Shown here: positions 34,733-44,615 of the stretch, one piece after another | Layout: every line of letters starts with the position of its first letter | Numbering within the stretch: position 1 is the first letter of the stretch | Source: Rutidosis leptorrhynchoides | Taxonomy: Eukaryota > Streptophyta > Magnoliopsida > Asterales > Asteraceae | Direction of reading: 5' to 3' | Assembly: GCF_046630445.1 (NCBI RefSeq) | Contig: NC_092333.1 | Coordinates: 6,816,501 to 6,880,500 of the forward strand | DNA length: 64,000 nucleotides | Notes under the pieces: generated by a model | Databases searched by the model: none | Told to the model about the DNA's origin: nothing | The model's input: the letters and a program-made list of their open reading frames with translations, nothing else | Made by a program: the position numbers and the translations under genes

Positions 34733-36397
34733 ACAAAATGGTCCATTGCCATTACATCATTAGAACATTTCGAGTTCCTAACTTTATGCTGTTTGATCAT
34801 CATATTTGCACCGCTTCCCTTACTATAATTGTTAAACTTCGAAGAAACACGTAATTAGATCATTTTATTGCCAAATAGTCTCCATTTTATACTAAATAAT
34901 TTTTTCACTGTGCGCATCCTTAAGTTTACGAGATCGTTAGTGGTTTTGATAATCCGAAATGGGTCACAACAACTACACAATTTAATTTTATCTATACTTA
35001 TTCATTTAGTAAAATTATGAACATGTACATAATATAAATATAAATATTAGTTGGAACAGTGTTGGTCTGTTGGATAACTGAAATTAGAGTAGGCCCCGAA
35101 TAAAATTTAGATAAAGCTAAAAGTGCTACTCAAGCCGTTCAAAAAGAAAGTGCTACGGTATTTATTTTGGCGAAAAAAACGAGAGAGAGCTTGAATATAA
35201 TCAAGGACTTTCATCAAAGATGAAAAAAGATATACATAAAGAAAAAGAAAAGACCCTTGAACAAGATTTGAGTCTTGACCATTCAATGGATTCAGATTCT
35301 AAACCATCATTATTTCTTCTTTTTTTCCGACTACCTACATCTCGTTGGTGGTCCAGTTACCTCCTCTTTCACTCTTCTTTGTTGAATTTCCAAATCAGGA
35401 AGATTCAGATTATTCATCAAGCTTACGTTGGAGACAAAATGACATTTTTTAATTCAAATCGGTCTAGTTTAGAGGCAAGTATCAGAAACACCAGAATATA
35501 AATATAATATCAGGCGACAACGTAGTAGTTGGCCCAAGTAAATATGTCATGGAGAGCTATTGAGTTGGACTTAAACTTGTCACAGTAAATATATGTCGTA
35601 TTGTCTTTTTTAAGTAAGTTATGGTGGTTTTGGTATCGCAGCATATTAAGGCCAGAAAATTTGAACCAGAAATTTTTTTTACCAAGATATCATGAGATGA
35701 CAACCATTAAAATATCTTTTGATGATGGTTTAATATATAGCAACTCGAGTATAATTTATTAGCGAGGCAGATGTAAAACACCTCTATCTCTCTAATCACA
35801 AAAATAACTCCAATTAAAGAGAATTTCAATCTATCTAATTAATTAACAAACGAGAGTAACATATTTAAAGTGATTACTAAGAGCCATATAATATGATATA
35901 TGATATGATATGATGATATAGTGCTTCCATTACGAAAGAAGGATCGAGTATTGAAATTGCTAGCTGTTATAATATTTGTAGCGAATATGTTCCCTCCGGA
36001 GACAGATACGTGGCAACATATATGACTTATGTACCTGCAGTAACATACAAATATTGCAATTTTTAGATCAGCGTCCATATATAAACTGTAATTTGATTAA
36101 AATAACAATGTTCTTTATTTGGATCATATTTATATATTTATATAATCCAACTGATCATGTAGGTCCTTACACCATTATAAAAATGTAGATTGCAACATAT
36201 AAATGTATGTAGATAGTCTTGTTTGTTCATGTTAACTCCGAATTATAAATATGCAATTCAATTTTAAATAATAAACAAAAAAGTATTGCTAGAAGATGTG
36301 CATTATCTCAGATCAGTTTTATCTGAAATTGATAGTTTTAACACCGCATGCAGTTTAACTGTAGCATTATGCATCTTAGATCATTTAAAATTGCAAG
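34388..36397. other. Intergenic with a 34-T run
   Basis: The receptor-kinase promoter side, a poly-T run at 34698-34731, and AT-rich sequence with short ATATGATATGATATG repeats near 35888-35918. No gene recognised; the downstream small exon(s) of the universal stress protein gene should lie at its right end but could not be placed. Confidence 0.6.
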
Positions 36398-37075
36398 CTA
36401 ATTACCTTTTGTGGCATGATCTTTAGCATCATGAAACACCGGTGTCCCCTCATCGACACCCGATTTCTTCGCACTATCATCACCATCACCATCATCATCA
36501 TCATCAGAATACCTAACAACAACCACAGGACAAACACAATGTCGAACGCAATAATCGCTAACACTTCCAAGTCTCCCTTTCCCTTTTCGTTTCGAAGCAC
36601 CAAATCCTCTACTTCCCATAATCATAACACTAAATCCAAGCCTCTCAACCTCCAAACAAAGCCGCTCTTTCAAATCATGATCCTTAACGATATGAATCTT
36701 ATACGGTATATTCGCTTCAACCAAAGGCTCTGATAACATGTTAGCTTTTGCAGTTGTGAGGTTATCAAAATCATCTTCAAGTTTTTGTCGTGTTTCTTTA
36801 GATGGGTTAATTACTTCAGCGTCCATTGCATGGCCCCAATCCGCACCGTAGAGGACTGAGGTGAGTTGGATGTGAAGGAGAATAACCGCATCACCAGGTC
36901 GTAAGTAGTTTTGAACGGCCCATTGAACGGCGAATGCACTTTCGTCGCTGAGGTCGACCGCGATGGCGATACGACGTTGGGCATTTGCAGTGGGGGTTGA
37001 AACGGGTGGCGGGTAACGTGGAGATGATGGTGGATCGGCTCGTACGGTGGATAACGGTGGCACTTGACGTTTCAT
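36398..37075 (-). CDS. Universal stress protein, PHOS32/34-like
   Basis: Residues 35-188 form a UspA domain (RRIAIAVDLSDESAFAVQWA, then VILLHIQLTSVLYGADW). The nucleotide-binding signature appears as GSRGFGASKRKGKGRLGSVS (154-173), as in plant PHOS32/34 relatives. The Pro-rich amino end has an SPRYPP site like the MAP-kinase phosphorylation site of those proteins. An acidic run (DDDDDGDGDD) is encoded by a CATCAC-type repeat. The frame reaches 36398, but a good donor (AAAAG then GTAATT) at 36406/36405 suggests the last few residues come from a further exon downstream. The protein is expected to be a cytosolic ATP-binding stress regulator. It belongs to the host and is intact as far as seen. 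Confidence 0.9.
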   Translation of the reverse strand: MKRQVPPLSTVRADPPSSPRYPPPVSTPTANAQRRIAIAVDLSDESAFAVQWAVQNYLRPGDAVILLHIQLTSVLYGADWGHAMDAEVINPSKETRQKLEDDFDNLTTAKANMLSEPLVEANIPYKIHIVKDHDLKERLCLEVERLGFSVMIMGSRGFGASKRKGKGRLGSVSDYCVRHCVCPVVVVRYSDDDDDGDGDDSAKKSGVDEGTPVFHDAKDHATKGN

Positions 37076-37207
37076 TGAATGATTGTAATGTAAGAAAATT
37101 TGTTTGTTGTTTTTTTATTTGATTTTTTTTTTCTGATTAATTGAGGGTGAGAGGGAAGGGAAGGTTTTGAGGAGAAATTGGTGGAATTGTTTAGCAAATA
37201 GTACCGA

Positions 37208-37214
37208 TTTTATA
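37208..37214 (-). promoter_or_regulatory. TATA box of the universal stress protein gene
   Basis: TATAAAA on the minus strand, about 135 bp before the start codon. Confidence 0.55.
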
Positions 37215-37417
37215 GGAGAAAAAATTGGGTCATTATGATCCATATTTGGGTAGTGTATGTGTATTTGTATTTGTATTAACAGTTTTATATGGGCCTGCTA
37301 ATACTATATATGGGCCTCTGAAAGAATGGGACAATTGATTCATACCAATAAAAAGAGCATATGGTCCAAATTAATATATGAGCAAACTCTACGAAGAATA
37401 AACTATGTTTCATAAAA

Positions 37418-37762
37418 GGGATTATAGCCAAAATGCTCATTCCCAGCAAGTTTCTTCCGCTGGAGCCCAAAAAAAAAAAATTGCCAGGTTGCCCTCGCAA
37501 GACGCAAGGTGCCTTGCGTCTTGCCCTCGCAAGGCGCAAGCTTGCGTCCTTGCGTCTTGCGAACTTGCGACCTTATCTGATCAGATGTTGGATTTTCAGA
37601 TAAGATTTAGTAAGATTTCTTAGATTTTTGTCGGATAAGATTTTACCCTATTTATAGTATGACCCTGGAACTTTGATTTCACAGTCTCATAAAAATTCCA
37701 TCCTTGTGCAATTCATTGATTAAAGGTACTTTAAGGTACTAATTTAAGCATTTTTCTTCACT
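37418..37762 (+). repeat. Left TIR of the Mutator-like element
   Basis: Contains nine CGCAAG/CTTGCG hexamers, a TATTTATAG promoter-like box near 37650-37658 and the phrase TTAAGGTACT near its inner end that the right TIR shares. Confidence 0.88.
37489..37570. repeat. CGCAAG/CTTGCG cluster 1 (left TIR)
   Basis: Nine hexamers in both orientations within about 80 bp. They can pair into hairpins. By hand count. Confidence 0.85.
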
Positions 37763-37842
37763 AATTATAGTATTTATTATTTGTGTGTATGATGATTATT
37801 TTTAATTAGTTTGTTATTTACAGTTAATCTCAGTTAATATCC

Positions 37843-38631
37843 ATGGACAGAAGAGCTAGAGCTTCACACCGACCATCACAAGGAGAGTCATCACAACAAG
37901 TTGCTGAAAGACGACGACTATTAGCCGACTGTCCCATTCTTCCTGGTATTAACGTTGTTGCTCAAGGTGGTTTTTTCGCGTACTGGCGGGGAATAGATGC
38001 TGGAGCTTTTCTATATCGTCAAGTTAATGAGTACTATCCCAGACTTGTTAGAGAATTCTATGCTAACTATGTCTTTGATCCACGTAAACTGAAATGTGTT
38101 CACGTGAACATGTTTGGTTATTCCTACGATTGGACGTTGGAGGAGTTTGGTGAGATTCTGGATATTCTAGATGGAGATTTCAAGTTTTTCAGTCTTAGCA
38201 AGGATGTGAAAAAGGCCCCGAGGAGGTCAGCTACAGGAAATTCATTCTCAGCTTCTGGGTTTGTTTCGGGACTATGTAAACCTGGTTTTTACATGCCAAA
38301 CAGTGGTCCTGTCATTATCACGGAGGAAGATATTCAGGACCAGTATCAACAGATGATGAATGTCATCAAGAAGAATGTCATGTTTCGAGATGATGCTGAT
38401 GTGGAGCTATTTGTAACTGAAGTTTTGATTTTGATGTGTTTGCTCGAACAAATCCCAATTAATCTGGCATATGTGGTTGCTAATCGGATGGCAGGATTGC
38501 CTGCAGCTGGTGGGAGTGGATTTCCGTATGGCATGTTGTTGAACAACTTCTTTGCTGATGAAGACGAGTTGGTGTATCATTCTGATCGAGAAGTGTTGAA
38601 TGCTCAGATTATGTATGCTGCTGCAATTTAA
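37843..38631 (+). CDS. Putative plant transposon protein domain (PF20167-like), MULE passenger
   Basis: 262 residues, single exon, inside the Mutator-like element just after the left TIR. It carries RLVREFYANYVFDPRKL (67-83), then a segment like the F-T-x-E-x-I region (YSYDWTLEEFGEIL), and a later helical part LFVTEVLILMCLLEQIPINL with PYGMLLNNFF. These match, from memory, the domain found in plant retroelement- and transposon-borne proteins whose function is unknown. Transcription would start in the TIR. The frame is open and ends naturally. It may be a captured gene. No catalytic motif is visible. Confidence 0.68.
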   Translation: MDRRARASHRPSQGESSQQVAERRRLLADCPILPGINVVAQGGFFAYWRGIDAGAFLYRQVNEYYPRLVREFYANYVFDPRKLKCVHVNMFGYSYDWTLEEFGEILDILDGDFKFFSLSKDVKKAPRRSATGNSFSASGFVSGLCKPGFYMPNSGPVIITEEDIQDQYQQMMNVIKKNVMFRDDADVELFVTEVLILMCLLEQIPINLAYVVANRMAGLPAAGGSGFPYGMLLNNFFADEDELVYHSDREVLNAQIMYAAAI

Positions 38632-38909
38632 TTAATCTTGGTTGATCATGTAATAAAGTAGGTCGTAGGGCCTTTTGTACTACTGGTTAATGAAATGGTA
38701 TTTTAATTTTAGCCTATCTGTTTTATTGGTCATTTTAATTTTCAGTACAAGTTCAAGGACGACGGGAGTAATTTGGTCAATAACTTTTATAAACTTACAC
38801 TTAAGCACTAGATAAATATTTGTAAACATAGATGGACATATACATTAACAGTAGTTAAACAAATAAAAAAAAAACTCAAATAGCAGCAACATAAAATAGT
38901 AATCATAGC

Positions 38910-39000
38910 ATACGCAAAGACGCAAAACAAGCCTTGCGAGACGCAAGACGCAAGACGCAAAGTTTGTGGATCTTGCGTGCTTGCGTCTTTGCGTCTTGTG
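38910..39000. repeat. CGCAAG/CTTGCG cluster 2 (between the two passenger genes)
   Basis: Five CGCAAG/CTTGCG hexamers and four CGCAAA/TTTGCG variants in about 90 bp. A looser echo (ACGCAAATACGCAAAG) lies at 39108-39123. Confidence 0.85.
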
Positions 39001-39577
39001 TTTTTTATTATTAGGTTATAAACCTAATAATAACATTCACTTGACACACACACACTTCGTAAATACGCACAGACGCAGAGAATCAAATTACGTGAAACCT
39101 AGACAAACGCAAATACGCAAAGATCCATCATCTTCTCTCTCGTTCAAACAGTAGATTGAAACCACCATCACCACCTGCACTACCACCAGTTCATCCATCG
39201 TATTCACCACCACCACCACGTACCAGCGTCTACGTCACCAACTACGTCACCATCGTCTTCGTCTGCTCCATTTTAACTACGAAATAAATCAAGATATCAA
39301 CCTAATAACAATGGCAAATCCGCATGTTAGTTATTCCTTCACTATATATGTTAGTTATTTGGGAGGTGTATATCAATTTCATATGTTCATATATAAATCT
39401 GAAAATGTGCACACCAACTGTTCGATGAAATGTGTCTGTGATAATCATCATTATTAAACCGTATTCTTGCTTTTTTTTTTTAATAATGGGGTATATTATG
39501 TCTTGTTTTGTATAGTGTTTTGGTGAAACAACAATTTGTTGCTGGTCAAATTAATTTGACTGTCCAGGCAAAATGGT

Positions 39578-39685
39578 CGTTTTGCGTCCTTGCGTTTCGG
39601 ACACAATCAAGTCGCAAGACCATATTTGCGACCTTGCGTACCTGTAGTTTAGGGCGCAAGACCAATTTTGCGTATTTGCGTATCA
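39578..39685. repeat. CGCAAG/CTTGCG cluster 3 (leader of the DUF1985 gene)
   Basis: Four exact hexamers and four TTTGCG variants, ending about 55 bp before the start codon of the DUF1985 frame. Confidence 0.82.
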
Positions 39686-39740
39686 TATGCTGATGTTGTT
39701 ATTGTTAATTTTACAGGGATGAGTTGAAGGTAAACTGACG

Positions 39741-41542
39741 ATGAAGAATAAAATAAGTATTATAGGTGATGTGAAGAAAGTAATGACCGAAAATCAAATA
39801 AAAATATTTAAACAAACGTGTTTTGGTGTATGGTTAGATCTTGAATACATGGGAAACGATCCCGGACTTGTACATGCAATGCTCCAATGTAAAACTGTAC
39901 GGCCGGAAGGTATTGATGATGATAAGTACCCCGAGGAGCAAGATGACATATGGTTTAGATTTAAGCCTAATTTTTCTATTAGATTTGGTCGCCGTGAATT
40001 TTGTCTAGTAACGGGGTTTTTGTTTGGTACCCGTGCGGATATGGCACATTACATCCCTAAAAATTATGAAAAAGAGACGACTCCAATTAGACAACGTTTA
40101 TTTCCGTCCATTAAAGAGAGCACAAACATTTTGATTGGTGATATTGAAAAGAAGCTTCTAAAAAGTAGTCGGGTTGGTGTTTCGGACGATGATGTGGTTC
40201 GACTAGCAATCATATTAGTTGTAGAGAGAGCTTTTATGGGTAAACAATCTGCCCATGTGGTGAACAAGAAGTTCTTATATTTAGTTGAAGATTTTTCAAG
40301 TGTAAATAAGTACCCATGGGGGTCTCGTATATGGGAACCGACTTACGAAGCGGTTAGTGAAGGGTTTGTTGTTCGGGAAAGCCAATTAGAGAGCGGCAAG
40401 GCGTACACTTTGGCGGGATTTATGTGGGCATTTAAGGTAACGACATGCTTGATTTCAAATAGTTTTATTATTTAAAGATAATATATATATATTGATATTG
40501 TTTAAACAAAAATGATTTGTAGATTTGGATCCTCGAGGCTTACCGTCGTAACATTAAATCCTTTGCTACAAAAACGGACAAGAATGGAGTACCGAGGGCT
40601 CTTTTTTGGAAGCGTACAACAGCGGAGACTTTTGGAATCTCTGATTACATTAAACTCTTAGATATTCAGGTCAGTGGGCTTTAATATTTGGAATTACCAT
40701 TGACTGGTAAATGACTGTTGAAACAGAGAGGAAATGGCAAGGACGCAAGACCATTCCTGCGTCCTTGCGTCTTTGGTAAGCGTGGTCGCAAGGTTGTACT
40801 TGCGTCTTTGCGTACGTGCTACTATGGAGACGCAAAGAATTGTTTGCGTCCTTGCGTCTGTTTGACCAGAAAAGTTCCTAGTATTTTTTGTTATCTTGTG
40901 TATAAAGTCGTGTTTGATTATGCAGGATGATTGTCCCAAGAACAAGAGACCTATAAGTGGTCTCTTCCCCACTGATACAGAGAAGGAGTGTCAATGGTGG
41001 ATTGATAGTGACGCGTTATTTCTTGGAACTTTAGTTGAACAGGAGATCCAGCAAGAAGAAACCCCAATAATTCCAAAAACTGTAGAGGAGACACAGACAT
41101 AGACACAGACACCAACACATCAAAATACCGAGGTACAAGAATTACATCGTGTGGTAGCGTTGTTGACCGAGCGGGTATCCAAAACTGAAAAAGAATTTAA
41201 AGAGCGGTTGGACAAAGTTGAAAATGAATTAAGTGAATGTAAAAGGAAATTATTGGAATACGAAGAAAACCCTTTTCCAGAGCAAGAGTATCCGGTATAT
41301 TAAAATTTATTAATTATTTTTATTTTTTGCATTTGAATATTTGTTCTCAATGAATTTATATAATTTTTATTTTTTATTTGTTATTTGCTTAGGACGATAC
41401 GTATTATGAGAAATCTTTCTCTGACAATGAGATTGTCAACCCTTCTCCGATGCAAATACAACGTGGAATAAGAGAAAGACGACCCACGCGTGCATTAAGG
41501 TCCCCGTTTACTTCACCTGGATATAGAAAACCAATTGAGAAG
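39741..41542 (+). CDS. DUF1985 gene carried by the Mutator-like element, four exons, no Ulp1 part
   Basis: Four exons, all phase 0 by splice signals: 39741-40436, 40523-40669, 40926-41294 and 41393-41542. Exon 1 encodes the DUF1985 core (WFRFKPNFSIRFGRREFCLV then TGFLFGT, residues 71-97) and ends AGFMWAFK. Exon 2 continues IWILEAYRRNIKSF. Exon 3 ends in a coiled coil (TERVSKTEKEFKERLDKVEN). Exon 4 is basic (RERRPTRALRSPFTSPGYRK). An in-frame TAG at 41100-41102, in a run of ETQT units, interrupts exon 3. In known plant MULEs DUF1985 is usually joined to a Ulp1-type SUMO protease; here the right TIR begins where that domain would follow. An upstream short exon near 39312 is possible. Function unknown. 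Confidence 0.75.
40738..40862. repeat. CGCAAG/CTTGCG cluster 4 (intron 2 of the DUF1985 gene)
   Basis: Five exact hexamers and three TTTGCG/CGCAAA variants, lying wholly within the intron 40670-40925. Confidence 0.85.
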
Positions 41543-41649
41543 GTAAATTGCTGTATTATATATGGGTATGTTGTTAATGTACTCAAAAGAACCCCCACAA
41601 CATATATTAACAACAAATTTATCATCATTAACACAATTCATAATGACAA

Positions 41650-41992
41650 AAATTAGTGAAAAAGTGGTTAAAATAGTACCTTAACGTGGGTATAAGCTCT
41701 GCATTGAAAAATTTTGAAATATTTATGAGACTGTGATTTCAAAGTCTCAGGGTCAATCTATATATAGGGACAAAATATTATCCGTAAAAATCTATGATAT
41801 CTGACGAAATCTTATCCACAAACTCGTATTTCTGATCAGATAAGGTCGCAAGTTCGCAAGACGCAAGCTTGCGCCTTGCGAGGGCAACTCGCAAGGCACC
41901 TTGTATCTTGCGAGGGCAACCTGGCAAAAAAAAAAAATTTTGGGCTCCAGCGCAAGAAACTTGCTGGGAATGGGTATTTTGGCTATAATCCC
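41650..41992 (-). repeat. Right TIR of the Mutator-like element
   Basis: Reverse complement of the left TIR at well over 75 percent by eye, with an A run at 41927-41938 opposite an A run in the left TIR. Confidence 0.88.
41846..41954. repeat. CGCAAG/CTTGCG cluster 5 (right TIR)
   Basis: Eight hexamers in both orientations, mirroring cluster 1. Confidence 0.85.
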
Positions 41993-42204
41993 TTCATAAA
42001 AGGGTAAAAATCCCAAAAGGGTCAGATTTTGAAGAAAAACAGTTAGAAAAGCTTAGTTTGGAAAAAAGAAAACGGGGAAGAAAAAAAAATCAAATATTCG
42101 TTATTTAAAAAAATAGACAAAATTAACAACTCGTAATAATGAATATTTATTTAATGAAAAGAGAGTCGGGACCTGTGGTATGTCATTGTCTCATCAATAT
42201 AAGT

Positions 42205-44418
42205 TGTGACGACCCGAGAAATTCCGACCAAATTTAAACTTAATTCTTAATATAGTTTCGACACGATAAGCAAAGTCTGTAATGTTGAGTCACGAAAATT
42301 TTGAACTATTATTATATATTAAAATATCCTGTAACTGATTCTGACGATTCACGAACCTTTGAGTGTTTACATAATTGTAGATATAAATAGTTATATAAAT
42401 AATTATAAATAATAGTTTAAATATATTAATGAACTATTATGTGATTTAGTTATTATAAAAGATAACTTAAAATAATTAAAACTTGTTATTTGAATAGATA
42501 TAGTATATTGATTATAAGTGATTTCGAACATAAGCTGTCAGTGTTAACAAAGTATAAAGTATATAATATTATTACTTTTATTATTATTAATGTTAATATT
42601 ATTATTAATGTTAATATTATTAACAACATAAATATATAGATATGAAAGTTGATACATGTAACTTGTTATACCTAAATTATTACTTGTATTATGATTATTA
42701 TTAGATATGATTATTATTTTCATCATTAAAAATTATTAATATTATCATAAAATGTTATTATTATTATCATTTAAAAATCATCATCTAAGCATTATTTTTA
42801 TTTACATTTAACTTTATCATATTTAGTATTTCTTGATGTTATTAATTATTTTTATCATTAAGACTAGTATTATTTTTATTATTATTATTAGTGTATTTAA
42901 TATTTAATTTATTATTATTATTAATCATTAAAAGTAATTACAATATATAAATACTTATATATATAAATGCAGATATATACAGAAACAGATATATAAACTG
43001 ATAGATATATTTAGCGAATTAGGTGTCCATATATCATTATCTGCTTATTTTGTTTTCTTCCTTTTCTATTAAACCCGTGAATCAATTTGTCTCCTCCTTC
43101 GCTATAAACACGATCCTTCAATTCATGTAACAACATCCATTAATCACTTACACCATAAAATTCTCTGCTACTATTCGTAAGTTAAAACAGAAGAAAAGGA
43201 GAAGCTGAAACAGAAAAAAAATAAAAATAAAACACAAACTTCTTCCTGTCGATTCTCATTGTGATCAAACAACCAACATCCTCTTATATTCTTTTATTGA
43301 TTTTGGTTCCTTTGAAGCAACCACCCAAGAACCCAGTAGCATGTTCTTTGATATCAACTATAACCAAACACCTCTTGTGTTCCATACAATCTCACAATCA
43401 CAGCACACCATCTTCATCGGTTATCATTTACCGGAGCCACCACCACCTCAAGCGATTGACCATCTTCTCTCTCTCATCATCTCTCTCTCTCTATTCTTTT
43501 CCTTGTAAACCTCCATGACCACCAAATTGAAATCTCATTTCCCGTTTCTGTTTCAAATTAGAAATCAACACCACCACTCCACTACCATAAATCACCATGA
43601 AAACCATTGAGACTACTGCCTTGGTTCGATTAGCCACAGAAACCCGACACCTTTTCTTGTTTCTTCATCGACAACCACACACAAACCCATTTATAAACGA
43701 ACACGCTGCCACATCTATATTTTTTTTTCTTTCTTCTTTCTCTTCTGTTCGATGCCATACCTGTTAGGGTTAAAAACACGAAGATCACACACCATTATAG
43801 CACCAGCTACAGCACGCTTTATCTCTATTCTGTTTTAACAATGATATCGTGATGAATAATGATAAAGGCAATGAAGATTAGACACAATGATTAATTAATA
43901 TTACTATTTCTGATTCGTAGAGGTGGAGACATAAGGTTAATGAGTGCTGCAGTAGGGTTGGCACAAACAACTCCACTAGCTGCCTTTTGTTAAATAAAAT
44001 AAATTGAACGTATTCCTTTTTATTCTTTCAACCAGACTTCTTCAATTTGGGCCATAAGTTGCTAGCTGGGCCTGTGCAAATTTGAACCAATATTCTTACT
44101 TGTGTTGGTGGGCCGTGATATTGGCAAGATCCAGTTTAAGTATTGCCGTTGGGCTTTTGATTTGAGCCGTTGTTTTTGCTGTGTCCCTTCCATCCTGCTC
44201 GTTGCTGCTACACCTGTTTTTATTCACCGAATACCCTCCTACAACTTCTACTCGTTTTCTGTTTATGTTTGGTGATGATGACAATAAAGAGTAACAGTGA
44301 TGATGATGATTGGTGTTAAATGTAACGATGATGGTGGTGATAATAAATAATGGTGGTGATCACGATTAGGTTATGGTGAAGAAACGCGAATATGAGGATG
44401 GTGTCACTATGAAGATGA
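42205..44418 (+). mobile_element. Ty3-gypsy LTR-like remnant
   Basis: Begins TGTGACGACCCGAGAAATTCC and shares the following block (CACGATAAGCAAAGT...GACGATTCACGAACC) with the LTRs of the element at 49950-58383, in the opposite orientation. A CTATAAACACG promoter-like box lies near 43102. The rest (CA-rich leader-like sequence, 43200-44400) has no recognised coding. The end is uncertain. It is older than the intact elements to its right. Confidence 0.55.
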
Positions 44419-44615
44419 TGTAACATCCCGCATTTTTCCGTTTACTTTTCCGTTTAACTATTTAAATTCCGTTATATGTTTATAACGTCTCATGTTGTTA
44501 CGCGTTTTAAAAATATCTCGTTTAGGTAATTCTCGCACCCGCAACCGAACTCGAGGGACTAGTTTCGCCAAAATGCCAAAGAGGTGCCTAGTATTTGACT
44601 AGTCAACCCACCTCC
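44419..44615 (+). mobile_element. Gypsy-type LTR start, interrupted
   Basis: Begins TGTAACATCCCGCATTTTTC, a common opening of plant gypsy LTRs, and is cut at CCTCC (44611-44615) by the next element. Confidence 0.5.

Larger units (their letters stand above)
37418..41992 (+). mobile_element. Mutator-like element with long TIRs and two passenger genes
   Basis: A 4,575-bp element. Ends are inverted repeats starting GGGATTATAGCCAAAAT. TIRs extend about 345 bp (37418-37762 and 41650-41992) with scattered mismatches. A perfect 9-bp duplication TTCATAAAA flanks it (37409-37417 and 41993-42001), diagnostic of Mutator elements. Inside are a plant-transposon-domain gene (37843-38631) and a DUF1985 gene (39741-41542). 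No MULE transposase is present, so the element is non-autonomous or a gene carrier. About 30 copies of CGCAAG/CTTGCG are concentrated in its non-coding parts. A clean duplication points to a fairly recent insertion. Confidence 0.92.

Noticed and set aside
36416-36733. 105-residue frame on the plus strand
   Set aside because: It is antisense to the universal stress protein gene.
37418-41992. CRISPR-like reading of the spaced CGCAAG repeats
   Set aside because: Units are short, occur in both orientations and sit in a eukaryotic transposon; there are no regular spacers or cas genes.
44055-44059. TAAGT at 44055 repeats the bases before 42205 and could mark a solo LTR 42205-44054
   Set aside because: A chance match to seven bases in 2 kb is likely, and similar-looking sequence continues past it.
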